This document shows, in pieces, positions 1 to 7,269 of a DNA stretch of 41,119 nucleotides. The notes under the pieces are model-generated. The model was given only the letters and a program-made list of their open reading frames with translations. It searched no databases and was not told where the DNA came from. The DNA comes from Eubacteriales bacterium. GTDB taxonomy: Bacteria; Bacillota; Clostridia; Monoglobales; UMGS1388. A program made the translations under genes and the position numbers. The DNA lies in the NCBI GenBank assembly GCA_029004515.1, contig JAQVYH010000012.1, positions 1 to 41,119 of the forward strand, in the 5' to 3' direction. Position 1 is the first letter of the stretch. Each line of letters begins with the position of its first letter.

Positions 1-53
1 GCATTTTTATCTATGCATACTCTGTACACAGAACAAACGAAAAAAGCGAGGGT

Positions 54-923
54 GTGCACAAAGCAAACGGAACAAACGGGAACGAGGCTACCGGGTGCAT
101 TTTGTATCAAACTCGTGTTCTTCTCCAGAAACGGTTTACAGTTGACTTTTTAACGAAAGAACTGAGGGTAAATAACGGCGAAGTACCCCAATATTATGTG
201 GAAAATTCGCACGAAGCCATCATCGCCCCGGAGGAATTTCAAGCGGTTCAGGATGAGATGGCGCGGCGTAAGGAACTGGGCAGAGCTTACAGCGACAAGG
301 CTTTTCACAACAAAATCTTCTGCGGCGATTGCGGCGGGTTTTACGGCCGCAAGGTCTGGCACTCCACGGATGAATACAAAAGCGTGATTTTTCAGTGCAA
401 CCAGAAATTCAAAAACGAAGATAGGTGCAGGACACCGAAACTGACCGAAAATGAAATCAAACAGCGTTTTCTCACCGCCTATAATGAACTTATGGGTAAC
501 AGAGAAAGCGTTATCACCGACTGCGAACTTATTAGGCAGACCCTTTGTGACACGGTAAAGTTGGATGCCGAGATGCAACAAGCACAGGATGAAATGACGG
601 TTGTCGCAGGACTCATGCAGGCTCATGTAAAAAAGAACGCCTCGGTTGCTCAATCCCAGACCGAATATGCTGCGGAAACCGAGCGGATTGAGAAGCGCTA
701 CAATGATGCTTTGGAGCAATACAATGCTCTTGAAGCGGAAAAGGGAAAGAAGATACGCAAGAACAAGGAATTGAAGGCTTTCTCCAAAATGCTGAAACAG
801 CAGCCTTTTGTAGTTGATGAATGGAACGAGCGCCTTTGGATAACACTCCTCAATAAGGCTACAGTCTACCATAATGGTAGAATCGTGTTCCAGTTTAAAA
901 GTGGTGCGGAGATAACGGCATAA
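54..923 (+). pseudogene. Serine site-specific recombinase, C-terminal remnant
   Basis: The frame encodes the C-terminal half of a large serine recombinase. From about base 115 it reads LLQKRFTVDFLTKELRVN, a typical recombinase-domain stretch. A zinc-ribbon follows (FCGDCGGFYGRK, then FQCNQ and RCRTPKL), then a coiled coil (about residues 165-235) and the usual C-terminal block ending FKSGAEITA. The N-terminal resolvase domain with the catalytic serine is missing. The first ~20 codons are not recombinase-like; they are the repeat at 56-127, so the frame begins in repeat sequence that abuts the truncated gene. It could be the end of a gene starting before the window, but the repeat junction argues for a deletion or insertion scar. 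Such recombinases move integrative elements; this one should be inactive. Confidence 0.72.
56..127 (+). repeat. Left copy of ~70 bp direct repeat
   Basis: Bases 56-127 match 5877-5948 with few differences. Shared blocks are GCACAAAGCAAACGGAACAA and, further on, TGCATTTTGTATCAAACTCG followed by TGTtCTTCTCCA. Similarity stops exactly after TTCTCCA: this copy runs on into recombinase coding sequence, while the right copy runs on into a non-coding two-hairpin unit. The two copies are in direct orientation about 5.8 kb apart and enclose the biotin operon. What the repeat is (mobile-element end, recombination site or dispersed intergenic repeat) is not known. Confidence 0.75.
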
Positions 924-964
924 CAGAAGACCGTAGAGCTGCAACTAACTACACACTTTTCCTA

Positions 965-1172
965 CGGGTCGACAGGTTGCAGGCGCAAAAAGCAGCACGG
1001 GAAGAAAAGGCTGATGTCCTTGGAGCGTTCATGCTTGAACTGCATGAAAGAGATGGCGTGATTTCGGAGTTTGATGATCGGTTCTGGCTCTGGACGGTCG
1101 AAAAAGTAACTGTTCAAAGCCGATGGACAACTGGTTTTCAGTTTTTTCAACGGACAGGAAACAGAAGTGTAA
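965..1172 (+). pseudogene. Second serine recombinase 3' remnant, frameshifted
   Basis: From about 965 the frame reads DRLQAQKAAREEKADVLGAF and then a recombinase tail, FDDRFWLWTVEKVTVQ. One extra A in the AAA at 1116-1118 breaks it. In the next frame the expected ending continues, ADGQLVFSFFNGQETEV with a stop at 1170-1172. This is therefore the last ~70 codons of a recombinase different from, but related to, the one just upstream, whose own C-terminus is already present at 923. It has no start codon or ribosome site of its own. Two successive recombinase tails suggest nested insertions of integrative elements, now decayed. Confidence 0.7.
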
Positions 1173-1179
1173 AATTGGA

Positions 1180-1216
1180 GCGCCCACAGGTTTTTGACAG
1201 CTTGTGGGTGCTTTTT
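1180..1216 (+). terminator. Rho-independent terminator after recombinase remnant
   Basis: The arms GCGCCCACA (1180-1188) and TGTGGGTGC (1203-1211) form a 9 bp stem with one G-U pair, followed by TTTTTT. It sits 8 nt after the remnant's stop and separates it from the biotin promoter. Confidence 0.75.
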
Positions 1217-1270
1217 TGAATCGCCGTTTAATGAAGACTTGCAAAGTCGGTATTTACATATAACAGGAAT

Positions 1271-1308
1271 CTATTGTCAACCATAAAAAGATGTATGGTT
1301 GACAATAG
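1271..1308 (+). promoter_or_regulatory. BirA operator of the biotin operon
   Basis: A perfect inverted repeat: arms CTATTGTCAACCAT (1271-1284) and ATGGTTGACAATAG (1295-1308) around a 10 nt spacer. The TTGTCAACC...GGTTGACAA core resembles known Firmicute BirA operators. The right arm contains the -35 hexamer, so bound biotinyl-AMP-BirA would block RNA polymerase. The downstream birA gene has the winged-helix domain needed for this, so the operon is probably autoregulated. Confidence 0.85.
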
Positions 1309-1327
1309 GCGCTGTATTTGATATACT
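1299..1327 (+). promoter_or_regulatory. Promoter of birA-bioYBDA
   Basis: TTGACA (1299-1304), a 17 nt spacer and TATACT (1322-1327): a near-consensus sigma-A promoter whose -35 box lies inside the BirA operator. Transcription should start near 1334, leaving a short leader before the GTG at 1353. Confidence 0.82.
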
Positions 1328-1352
1328 TATTTGTATTCAAAGGGGTGATGAA

Positions 1353-2327
1353 GTGTCAACCAAAGAAAAACTTATTGAACTGTTTGAAGCAAACAGAGGC
1401 GTATACTTCTCCGGTGAGGATATTGCTCAAAAGCTGTCTATGTCTCGAACCGCTATTTGGAAAGCTGTGAAAACACTTCAAAACGAAGGATACGCCATAG
1501 ATGCGTTGACGAATAAGGGGTACTGTCTTTCAGAGCAAACGGATATATTGTCCGAACAGGGCATTCAGAAGTATCTGCGCTCTGAAATCGCAGGTATAGA
1601 GATTTCCGTTCTTCCAACAACTTCTTCCACTAACGCTCTTGTCCGCGAAAAAGCAAATGCCGGAGTACCGGAAGGATATATGATTCTCGCAAATGAACAA
1701 ACAGTCGGTCGGGGCAGAGTAGGACGCAGTTTCTTTTCTCCGAAAGATACCGGAGTCTATATGAGCTTACTGCTTCGTCCAAAAAATTATTCTGCGGAAC
1801 AAGCGGTCAGAATTACAACAATGGCCGCTGTCGCTATATGTGAAGCGATTGAAGCAATATCAGATGAGAAAGCAGAGATTAAATGGGTGAATGATATTTT
1901 TGTCCGTGGGAAAAAGGTCTGCGGTATTTTAACGGAGGGTTCTTTCAGCCTTGAAAGCGGCTTGTTTGAATATGCCGTATTGGGAATTGGAATCAATATG
2001 TATCAGCCCGAAAACGGATTTCCCAAAGAACTGGAATCGATAGCCGGATCGGTCTTTCAGACACATCAGAATGATGCCAAAAATCGTTTAGTTTCAGAAT
2101 TTTTAAACCGACTTTATGTGTATTACACTGCACCGTGTCAGTCTGATTATGTGGAACAATATCGAAGCCGTAGCTTTGTGATTGGAAAACAGGTCACGCT
2201 TATGTCTGCAAATGAACCCAAAAATGCTGTTGTGCTTGGAATAGATGATAGCTGTCATCTGTTGGTACAATATAATGACGGAACAGAGGGCTGCTATTCT
2301 TCCGGTGAAATCAGTATTCGTTTCTAA
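1353..2327 (+). CDS. birA: Bifunctional biotin-protein ligase / biotin repressor
   Basis: Attaches biotin to the carrier lysine of biotin enzymes through biotinyl-5'-AMP and, when charged, represses the biotin operon. The 324-residue product has an N-terminal winged helix (about residues 1-60, with MSRTAIWKAVKTLQ as recognition region), the catalytic domain with GRGRVGRSF for biotinyl-AMP binding and KWVNDIFV, and a small C-terminal SH3-like domain (about 275-324), the usual group II layout. The frame is open upstream to 1299, but that sequence is the operator and promoter. GTG at 1353, preceded by AGGGGTGATGA, is the likely start. First gene of the operon, 16 nt before bioY. The operator directly upstream points to autoregulation. 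Confidence 0.93.
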   Translation: MSTKEKLIELFEANRGVYFSGEDIAQKLSMSRTAIWKAVKTLQNEGYAIDALTNKGYCLSEQTDILSEQGIQKYLRSEIAGIEISVLPTTSSTNALVREKANAGVPEGYMILANEQTVGRGRVGRSFFSPKDTGVYMSLLLRPKNYSAEQAVRITTMAAVAICEAIEAISDEKAEIKWVNDIFVRGKKVCGILTEGSFSLESGLFEYAVLGIGINMYQPENGFPKELESIAGSVFQTHQNDAKNRLVSEFLNRLYVYYTAPCQSDYVEQYRSRSFVIGKQVTLMSANEPKNAVVLGIDDSCHLLVQYNDGTEGCYSSGEISIRF

Positions 2328-2343
2328 AATAGGAGAGAAAGAA

Positions 2344-2898
2344 TTGAGAACAGAAAAAACGAAAAATCTAATTTTATGTGCCCTTTTCGTGGCGCTTATC
2401 GTTGTAGGAGCGTTTATCCGTATCCCTGTTCCGGTTGTCCCTTTTACATTACAGCTTTTATTTACAATGCTGGCGGGACTTATACTTGGAGGAAAACTTG
2501 GTGCCACTTCAGTCGGTATTTACATAGCAATGGGACTTTTGGGGCTTCCGGTATTTGCGGAAGGCGGCGGATTCGCCTATGTTCTGAAACCGAGCTTCGG
2601 CTATCTTATCGGATTCGCGGTTGCTTCCTATGTTACGGGTGTCTTTGCCAATAAAGTTCCGAATCCGGGGTATAAGCGTCTGCTTACGGCAAATTTCATC
2701 GGGCTTGGAATTGTTTATTTATTCGGAATGGTCTACTACTATCTGATGAGTTATTTCTATCTTGGAACACCCATCGGATTATGGCCGCTGCTCCTGTATT
2801 GCTTTATTTTGGCTGTACCGGGCGATATTGTATTGTGTATTCTCGGTGCAACACTTGGTAAAAGGCTGATCCCTATTATGAAAGAGAACAGGATGTGA
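2344..2898 (+). CDS. bioY: Biotin transporter substrate-binding subunit BioY
   Basis: Membrane S-component of the biotin ECF transporter; it binds biotin and works alone or with the shared EcfAAT module, which is not encoded here. The 184-residue protein is strongly hydrophobic with about six membrane segments. It carries the BioY pattern PVVPFTLQLLFTMLAG near the N-terminus and GLLGLPVFAEGGG, then FGYLIGF. AGGAGA at 2331-2336 sits 7 nt before TTG at 2344, which sets the start; an upstream ATG at 2245 would lie inside birA. Uptake is thus co-transcribed with synthesis, so both should switch on when biotin runs low. Confidence 0.9.
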   Translation: MRTEKTKNLILCALFVALIVVGAFIRIPVPVVPFTLQLLFTMLAGLILGGKLGATSVGIYIAMGLLGLPVFAEGGGFAYVLKPSFGYLIGFAVASYVTGVFANKVPNPGYKRLLTANFIGLGIVYLFGMVYYYLMSYFYLGTPIGLWPLLLYCFILAVPGDIVLCILGATLGKRLIPIMKENRM

Positions 2899-2905
2899 TG
2901 TTATA

Positions 2906-3877
2906 ATGACGGACTTAGAATCATTAACCGATAACGTTTTAAGCAGTGAACAGATTACCAAAGCAGAAGCAATATACTTGTATGAACAGCCATTAGACGA
3001 GCTTTGTGAAAATGCCGATAAAATTCGGAGGCGTTTTTGCTCCAATCAGTTTGATATCTGCACAATTATCAACGGAAAAAGCGGACACTGCTCCGAAAAT
3101 TGCAAATTCTGTGCGCAGTCTGCTCACAACCATACCTGCGCCGCACAGTATTCCTTGCTTCCGACGGAAGTAATCATAGCGCAGGCGAAAATAAATCACG
3201 AACAGGGTGTGCTGCGCTATTCTATCGTTACCTCCGGTAAGCGTCTGTCTGATGCGGAAGTAGACAAAATGTGTGAAGTAGTCCGGGAAATCAAAGAGAA
3301 AGTCGGCATTTCTGTCTGCGTTTCCTTTGGCTTGCTGAACGAGCAGCAGTTTCGGAAGCTGAAAGAAGCAGGTGTAACGAGGGTACATAACAACCTTGAA
3401 ACCTCACGAAGAAACTTTCCGAATATCTGCACAACACACACCTTTGATGATAAGGTACAGGCGATTCGTGCGGCGCAGGCGGCAGGGCTTTCGGTATGCA
3501 GCGGTGGTATTATGGGACTTGGCGAAACTCCAGAAGACAGAATTGATATGGCGATGAGTCTGCGTGAATTGGGCGTTAAAAGCGTACCGGTTAATATGCT
3601 GAACCCGATTCCCGGCACACCGTTTGAAAACAATAAAAAACTGACCGAAGAAGATATGCGGCGAATTGTTGCCGTATATCGGTTTATTCTTCCTGCGGCA
3701 TCCATTCGTCTTGCAGGTGGCAGAGGACTACTTCCCGATAAAGGTAAGGGCTGCTTTACATCCGGCGCTAATGCAGCAATTTCGGGTGATATGCTGACTA
3801 CAGCAGGAATTACGATGAAAACTGATATGAAACTTTTAAACAAACTTGGATACGAGGCGAGACTTTGCAATGAGTAA
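2906..3877 (+). CDS. bioB: Biotin synthase (radical SAM)
   Basis: Converts dethiobiotin to biotin by sulfur insertion with radical S-adenosylmethionine chemistry. The 323-residue length is normal. The radical-SAM cysteines are C62, C66 and C69 in GHCSENCKFCAQS. Later motifs fit BioB: VCVSFGLL, VHNNLETSR, CSGGIMGLGE, VPVNMLNPIPGTP and RLAGGRG. The ribosome site is weak (AGGATGTGATG, overlapping the bioY stop), so translation may be coupled to bioY, whose stop lies 7 nt upstream. The 3' end overlaps bioD by 8 nt. Confidence 0.95.
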   Translation: MTDLESLTDNVLSSEQITKAEAIYLYEQPLDELCENADKIRRRFCSNQFDICTIINGKSGHCSENCKFCAQSAHNHTCAAQYSLLPTEVIIAQAKINHEQGVLRYSIVTSGKRLSDAEVDKMCEVVREIKEKVGISVCVSFGLLNEQQFRKLKEAGVTRVHNNLETSRRNFPNICTTHTFDDKVQAIRAAQAAGLSVCSGGIMGLGETPEDRIDMAMSLRELGVKSVPVNMLNPIPGTPFENNKKLTEEDMRRIVAVYRFILPAASIRLAGGRGLLPDKGKGCFTSGANAAISGDMLTTAGITMKTDMKLLNKLGYEARLCNE

Positions 3878-4553
3878 GAATTTATTTATCACTGGAACCG
3901 GTACCGATGTCGGAAAGACCTATGTAACAGGGCTGATTGTTAAAAAACTCCGAGAAAACAAAAAGAATGCTGCCTATTATAAAGCGGCAATGAGCGGAAA
4001 TGACCGCCGAGCAGATGGCAGTCTGATTCCGGGCGATGCCTTACAGGTTAAAAATGCCTCAGGTATTGAACAGTCCCTTGAGGAAATGTGCCCTTACGTT
4101 TACGAAACAGCTGTATCTCCCCATTTGGCTTCAAAACTTGAGGGGAATCCGGTAGAAATGGAACGGGTCTTAAAAGGCTTTGACGATGTCTGCGGCAGAT
4201 ATGACTATGTTACGGCAGAGGGGTCCGGCGGAATTCTCTGTCCCCTTCGCTTTGACAAGCAGAAAATCCAACTGGAGGATTTTATCAAGGCTCGGTATTT
4301 GAGCTGCCTGATGATTGCGGATGCCGGACTTGGTACTATCAATGCGGTTGTGCTGACAGCGGAATATATGAAAGCACATCACATTCCTGTTAAAGGCATT
4401 ATCTTTAACCATTATGAGCAGGGCAATACACTGCACGAGGACAATTTATTTATGTGCGAATATATGACCGGGCTGAAGGTGTTGGCCTGCGTCAAAGATG
4501 GAGATACCGATCTGGATATCCCGTCTGAAGTATTGGAATCGCTGTATGGATAG
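3870..4553 (+). CDS. bioD: Dethiobiotin synthetase
   Basis: ATP-dependent carboxylation and ring closure of 7,8-diaminopelargonate to dethiobiotin. The P-loop GTGTDVGKT lies at residues 9-17 of the 227-residue product, and EGSGGILCPL corresponds to the family's second nucleotide/substrate loop. GLGTINAVVLTAEYM and GIIFNHYE are also typical. The start is ATG at 3870, which overlaps the bioB stop (ATGAGTAA); an in-frame ATG at 3846 lies inside bioB and has no ribosome site. The overlap implies translational coupling. Confidence 0.94.
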   Translation: MSKNLFITGTGTDVGKTYVTGLIVKKLRENKKNAAYYKAAMSGNDRRADGSLIPGDALQVKNASGIEQSLEEMCPYVYETAVSPHLASKLEGNPVEMERVLKGFDDVCGRYDYVTAEGSGGILCPLRFDKQKIQLEDFIKARYLSCLMIADAGLGTINAVVLTAEYMKAHHIPVKGIIFNHYEQGNTLHEDNLFMCEYMTGLKVLACVKDGDTDLDIPSEVLESLYG

Positions 4554-4571
4554 AGTGGAGGGAAAAATAAA

Positions 4572-5774
4572 ATGATTTGGTATCCTTACGAACAGATGAA
4601 AACAATGAAATCTCCCTATAAAATTGTAAATGCCGAGGGAGTTTACCTTTACACCGAAGATCAGAAACTGATTGATTCGGTATCCTCCTGGTGGAGTGTG
4701 ATTCACGGTTACAAGCACCCGGAACTCAACAAAGCTATCGAAACACAGCTTGAAAAGTTCGCCCATGTTATGCTGGGCGGACTCACTCACGAACCGGCTC
4801 AGAAGCTCTCTGACAAACTGCAAAGCTGGCTTCCGGGAGATTTGGATTATTGCTTTTTTTCTGACTCTGGCAGCGTTGCCGTTGAGGTCGCCCTTAAAAT
4901 CGCATTGCAGTATTATATGAACCGGGAAGAAACACATCGAACAATGGTGTTGGCACTGGAACACGCCTATCACGGGGACACTTTCAAAACAATGGAGGTA
5001 GGCGATGACGAGGACTACCATTTCGTGCTGAAAGCCTACGGTGAAAGCAAAAATGTCGTTCATATTCCTACTGAAATCGAAGCGTTGGAAAAGGCATTTG
5101 CGGAGTATCACACAAGACTGAATTGCTTTATTGTCGAACCATTGCTTCAGGGCGCGGGTGGTATGCGGATGTATGATATTTCTTTCTTGAAGAAAGCCAG
5201 AGAACTTTGTGACCAGTATGGTGTAATCCTTATTTTTGATGAGGTTGCAACAGGTTTCGGACGCACCGGGAACCGGTTTGTTGCCGATTTGGTTTTGCCG
5301 GATATTCTTGTTCTTGGCAAGGCACTGACAGGCGGATATATTGGTCATGCTGCTACCGTTGCAAATCGAAAAATATATGAAGGCTTTTATGACGATAATC
5401 CTGCCCATGCTTTGATGCACGGTCCCACCTTTATGGGTAACGCTTTGGCCTGCAGCGTGGCACTGAAATCCATTGAACTGTTTGAAAAACAGGATTATAT
5501 GTCCAAAATCCGCAGAATCAAACAAATCACTCACCGTGAAATGGAAGGCTTCTCCGATCCACGAATTAAGGAAGTTCGGATTATGGGGGCTTGTGTATGC
5601 GTTGAAGTATATGATCCTGTGACAATAAAAGGATATCAGCAGTTTGCTTATGAGCGTGGTGTATTCAGCCGTCCGTTCCTAAATTACCTATATGCAATGG
5701 TGCCGTATGTTATCCAGGAAGAGGAACTCATTAAGGTCTTGGACACGATGAAGGAATGGTTTGCTAAACTGTGA
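4572..5774 (+). CDS. bioA: Adenosylmethionine-8-amino-7-oxononanoate aminotransferase
   Basis: PLP enzyme of fold type I that transfers an amino group to 8-amino-7-oxononanoate, giving 7,8-diaminopelargonate. Family features: IWYPYEQM at the N-terminus, SVSSWWSVIHGY, the cofactor-contact segment SDSGSVAVEVALK, HAYHGDTF, IFDEVATGFGRTG, and the Schiff-base lysine K250 in LGKALTGG. At 400 residues it is somewhat shorter than many BioA proteins (about 420-450), but no motif is lost. GGAGGG upstream sets the ATG at 4572. Last gene of the operon. No bioF or pimeloyl-forming gene lies nearby, so its substrate must come from elsewhere in the genome or from outside the cell. Confidence 0.93.
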   Translation: MIWYPYEQMKTMKSPYKIVNAEGVYLYTEDQKLIDSVSSWWSVIHGYKHPELNKAIETQLEKFAHVMLGGLTHEPAQKLSDKLQSWLPGDLDYCFFSDSGSVAVEVALKIALQYYMNREETHRTMVLALEHAYHGDTFKTMEVGDDEDYHFVLKAYGESKNVVHIPTEIEALEKAFAEYHTRLNCFIVEPLLQGAGGMRMYDISFLKKARELCDQYGVILIFDEVATGFGRTGNRFVADLVLPDILVLGKALTGGYIGHAATVANRKIYEGFYDDNPAHALMHGPTFMGNALACSVALKSIELFEKQDYMSKIRRIKQITHREMEGFSDPRIKEVRIMGACVCVEVYDPVTIKGYQQFAYERGVFSRPFLNYLYAMVPYVIQEEELIKVLDTMKEWFAKL

Positions 5775-5787
5775 TTGCAAAATAAAT

Positions 5788-5828
5788 TGAGGCATCAACA
5801 TAACATCAGTTAATTGAGGTGCCTTTTA
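5788..5828 (+). terminator. Terminator of the biotin operon
   Basis: AGGCATC (5790-5796) pairs with GGTGCCT (5818-5824, one G-U pair) and is followed by TTT. It lies 15 nt after the bioA stop. The stem is short and the T-run brief, so termination may be incomplete. Confidence 0.6.
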
Positions 5829-5850
5829 AAAAATGTTCGGAAAATAGCAA

Positions 5851-6027
5851 GGGTGTTTACCCAACAAACGGAAACCGCACAAAGCAAACGGAACAAACGG
5901 AAACACGGCATGGGTGTGCATTTTGTATCAAACTCGTGTCCTTCTCCATTAGTAAACACGTCCGCTAATCGGCGGATGTGAGCAGTCACAAGGCTTCAAC
6001 CAATTTTGGTTGAGGCTTTTTTGTTGT
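5851..6027 (+). repeat. Right copy of direct repeat plus two-hairpin unit
   Basis: Bases 5877-5948 repeat 56-127. After TTCTCCA the sequence holds hairpin 1 (CACGTCCGC 5957-5965 with GCGGATGTG 5972-5980) and hairpin 2 (GCTTCAACCA 5992-6001 with TGGTTGAGGC 6008-6017, then TTTTTT), the latter a good terminator. The same order of elements, with different stem sequences, recurs at 13757-13888. No coding potential is seen. Confidence 0.65.
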
Positions 6028-6509
6028 GATAATGACTGTTGTAAATCGTAAGTATATGATGTATAATGCACCCATAAGAAAAAAATACCATTGAAACGAA
6101 GAAATGAGAGACACAAAAGAATCGTCCAATTGTGTTCTACTTACCTCATCCCTTTATAGAGTATTGTAATATCCCGTCAAATATTGCAATACATAATGAA
6201 AATTAGCCCGAATAAAAATGTCTAATTGAATTAATAGATTATATTAATATTTGCATAACAATAACAAGTATAAATGATGCTATTTTTTCACTTTAATCAA
6301 ATTTGAAAACTGAATACAACTTAATTATTGATTTCCAAACCATTTAGCAAAAAGCTTTCAGGGAAAAAGGCGGTTTATATTATTTACACTTATATGACGA
6401 AAAAAACTACGCGAATTGCTTTTAACGAACAAAAGAAAAAAGTTTTTCACCAAAATTCGGATTGCTATTTGTTCTATAGTGATGGAAAAATATTTATTAG
6501 GAGGATATG
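6028..6509. other. Non-coding, AT-rich region upstream of the glycosylase-like cluster
   Basis: No convincing gene. It holds a possible promoter (TTGTAA 6039-6044, 17 nt, TATAAT 6062-6067) and the inverted repeat at 6161-6192. From about 6200 to 6330 the sequence is very AT-rich. It reads as a long leader or regulatory region for the gene starting at 6510. Confidence 0.5.
6161..6192. promoter_or_regulatory. Inverted repeat, possible operator
   Basis: GTATTGTAATAT (6161-6172) and ATATTGCAATAC (6181-6192) are inverted copies with one mismatch around an 8 nt spacer. No T-run follows, so a protein-binding site is more likely than a terminator. It lies about 100 bp downstream of the TATAAT at 6062 and about 320 bp before the first glycosylase-like gene. 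Confidence 0.45.
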
Positions 6510-7220
6510 ATGAAGATGAAAGATTACACATGGAACGAAACGCTGATGGAAATTGAGAAGGCAAACAACCTCGCTGAACTGTTCGCACTATGGAAACACG
6601 CGCATACTGTCGAAGATAATTATGAGGAGACGACTACCGCAGATATGGAAAAGGAATCATTTATCACTGACGGGTACATATTTGAGGACACTTACAGTAG
6701 GGTTCTTTTCGTGCTTAAAGAAGTAAATCAGCGAGGGAAATCCGGCGCCAAAGACCCGTCTGAAAGAACACACATTACATGGTATCAGGACTTCATTAAA
6801 GTAGGGGAAAATATCAACCAATCTAAGCAGCATGAAAAAATGGGGCGTATGGCGTGTTATGTTTTGGACAAAAACGAGAGCCCACTCGAAGAAGAAATCA
6901 AGAATGGACTACGCCGCTCAGCATTTATGAATTTGAACAAGCGCGGCGGCAGCAACAAAGCAGAAAAAGTAGACCCATATGCAAGAAAATATGCGGAATT
7001 TATAAAAAAACAAATATCTCTGCTCAATCCTGATGTAATAGTCTGCCTTGGCACATTTGAGCAGGTTAAGGCACTTGTGGACACAAAAGACAAGCGAGTT
7101 ATAGATATGTGGCATCCCGCTTACAGAATGTCAGGGTTGAAAAGAGACCCTCAGTGTAAAACCGACAAAAATGTTGATTTGTATATGCGTGAGTTTATTA
7201 AGCGTTTTGAAAAACATTAA
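6510..7220 (+). CDS. Uracil-DNA-glycosylase-fold protein 1
   Basis: About 236 residues. The C-terminal half has the layout of the uracil-DNA glycosylase superfamily: a first-strand motif VLFVLKEVNQRG (about residues 65-76), FMNLNKRGG (139-147), a strand NPDVIVCLG (173-181) and a final MWHPAY (200-205) in the place of the family's HPSP loop. The N-terminal block NNLAELFALWK and the MNLNKRGG segment recur in the gene at 8698, so the two are paralogues. Motif 1 is neither GEAPG nor GQDPY, so activity on uracil cannot be assumed. AGGAGG at 6499-6504 gives ATG at 6510 (5 nt) or 6516; ATG at 6507 is too close. First gene of a cluster of five, 49 bp before the next. Confidence 0.7.
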   Translation: MKMKDYTWNETLMEIEKANNLAELFALWKHAHTVEDNYEETTTADMEKESFITDGYIFEDTYSRVLFVLKEVNQRGKSGAKDPSERTHITWYQDFIKVGENINQSKQHEKMGRMACYVLDKNESPLEEEIKNGLRRSAFMNLNKRGGSNKAEKVDPYARKYAEFIKKQISLLNPDVIVCLGTFEQVKALVDTKDKRVIDMWHPAYRMSGLKRDPQCKTDKNVDLYMREFIKRFEKH

Positions 7221-7269
7221 ACGCCTTTGTGATAGAATACAGGCACAATGCAAAAGGGAGATGATTTAA

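Noticed and set aside
150-944. 264-residue minus-strand frame opposite the recombinase remnant
   Set aside because: It is antisense to a recognisable recombinase with a zinc ribbon; it has no ribosome site and no family resemblance.
4446-5534. 362-residue minus-strand frame opposite bioA
   Set aside because: bioA has all catalytic motifs on the plus strand; this is a long chance frame caused by codon bias.
6328-6510. 60-residue open frame just before the first glycosylase-like gene
   Set aside because: It starts with TTG and has no ribosome site. Its lysine-rich, low-complexity sequence reflects AT-rich leader DNA, and its end covers the real AGGAGG of the next gene.
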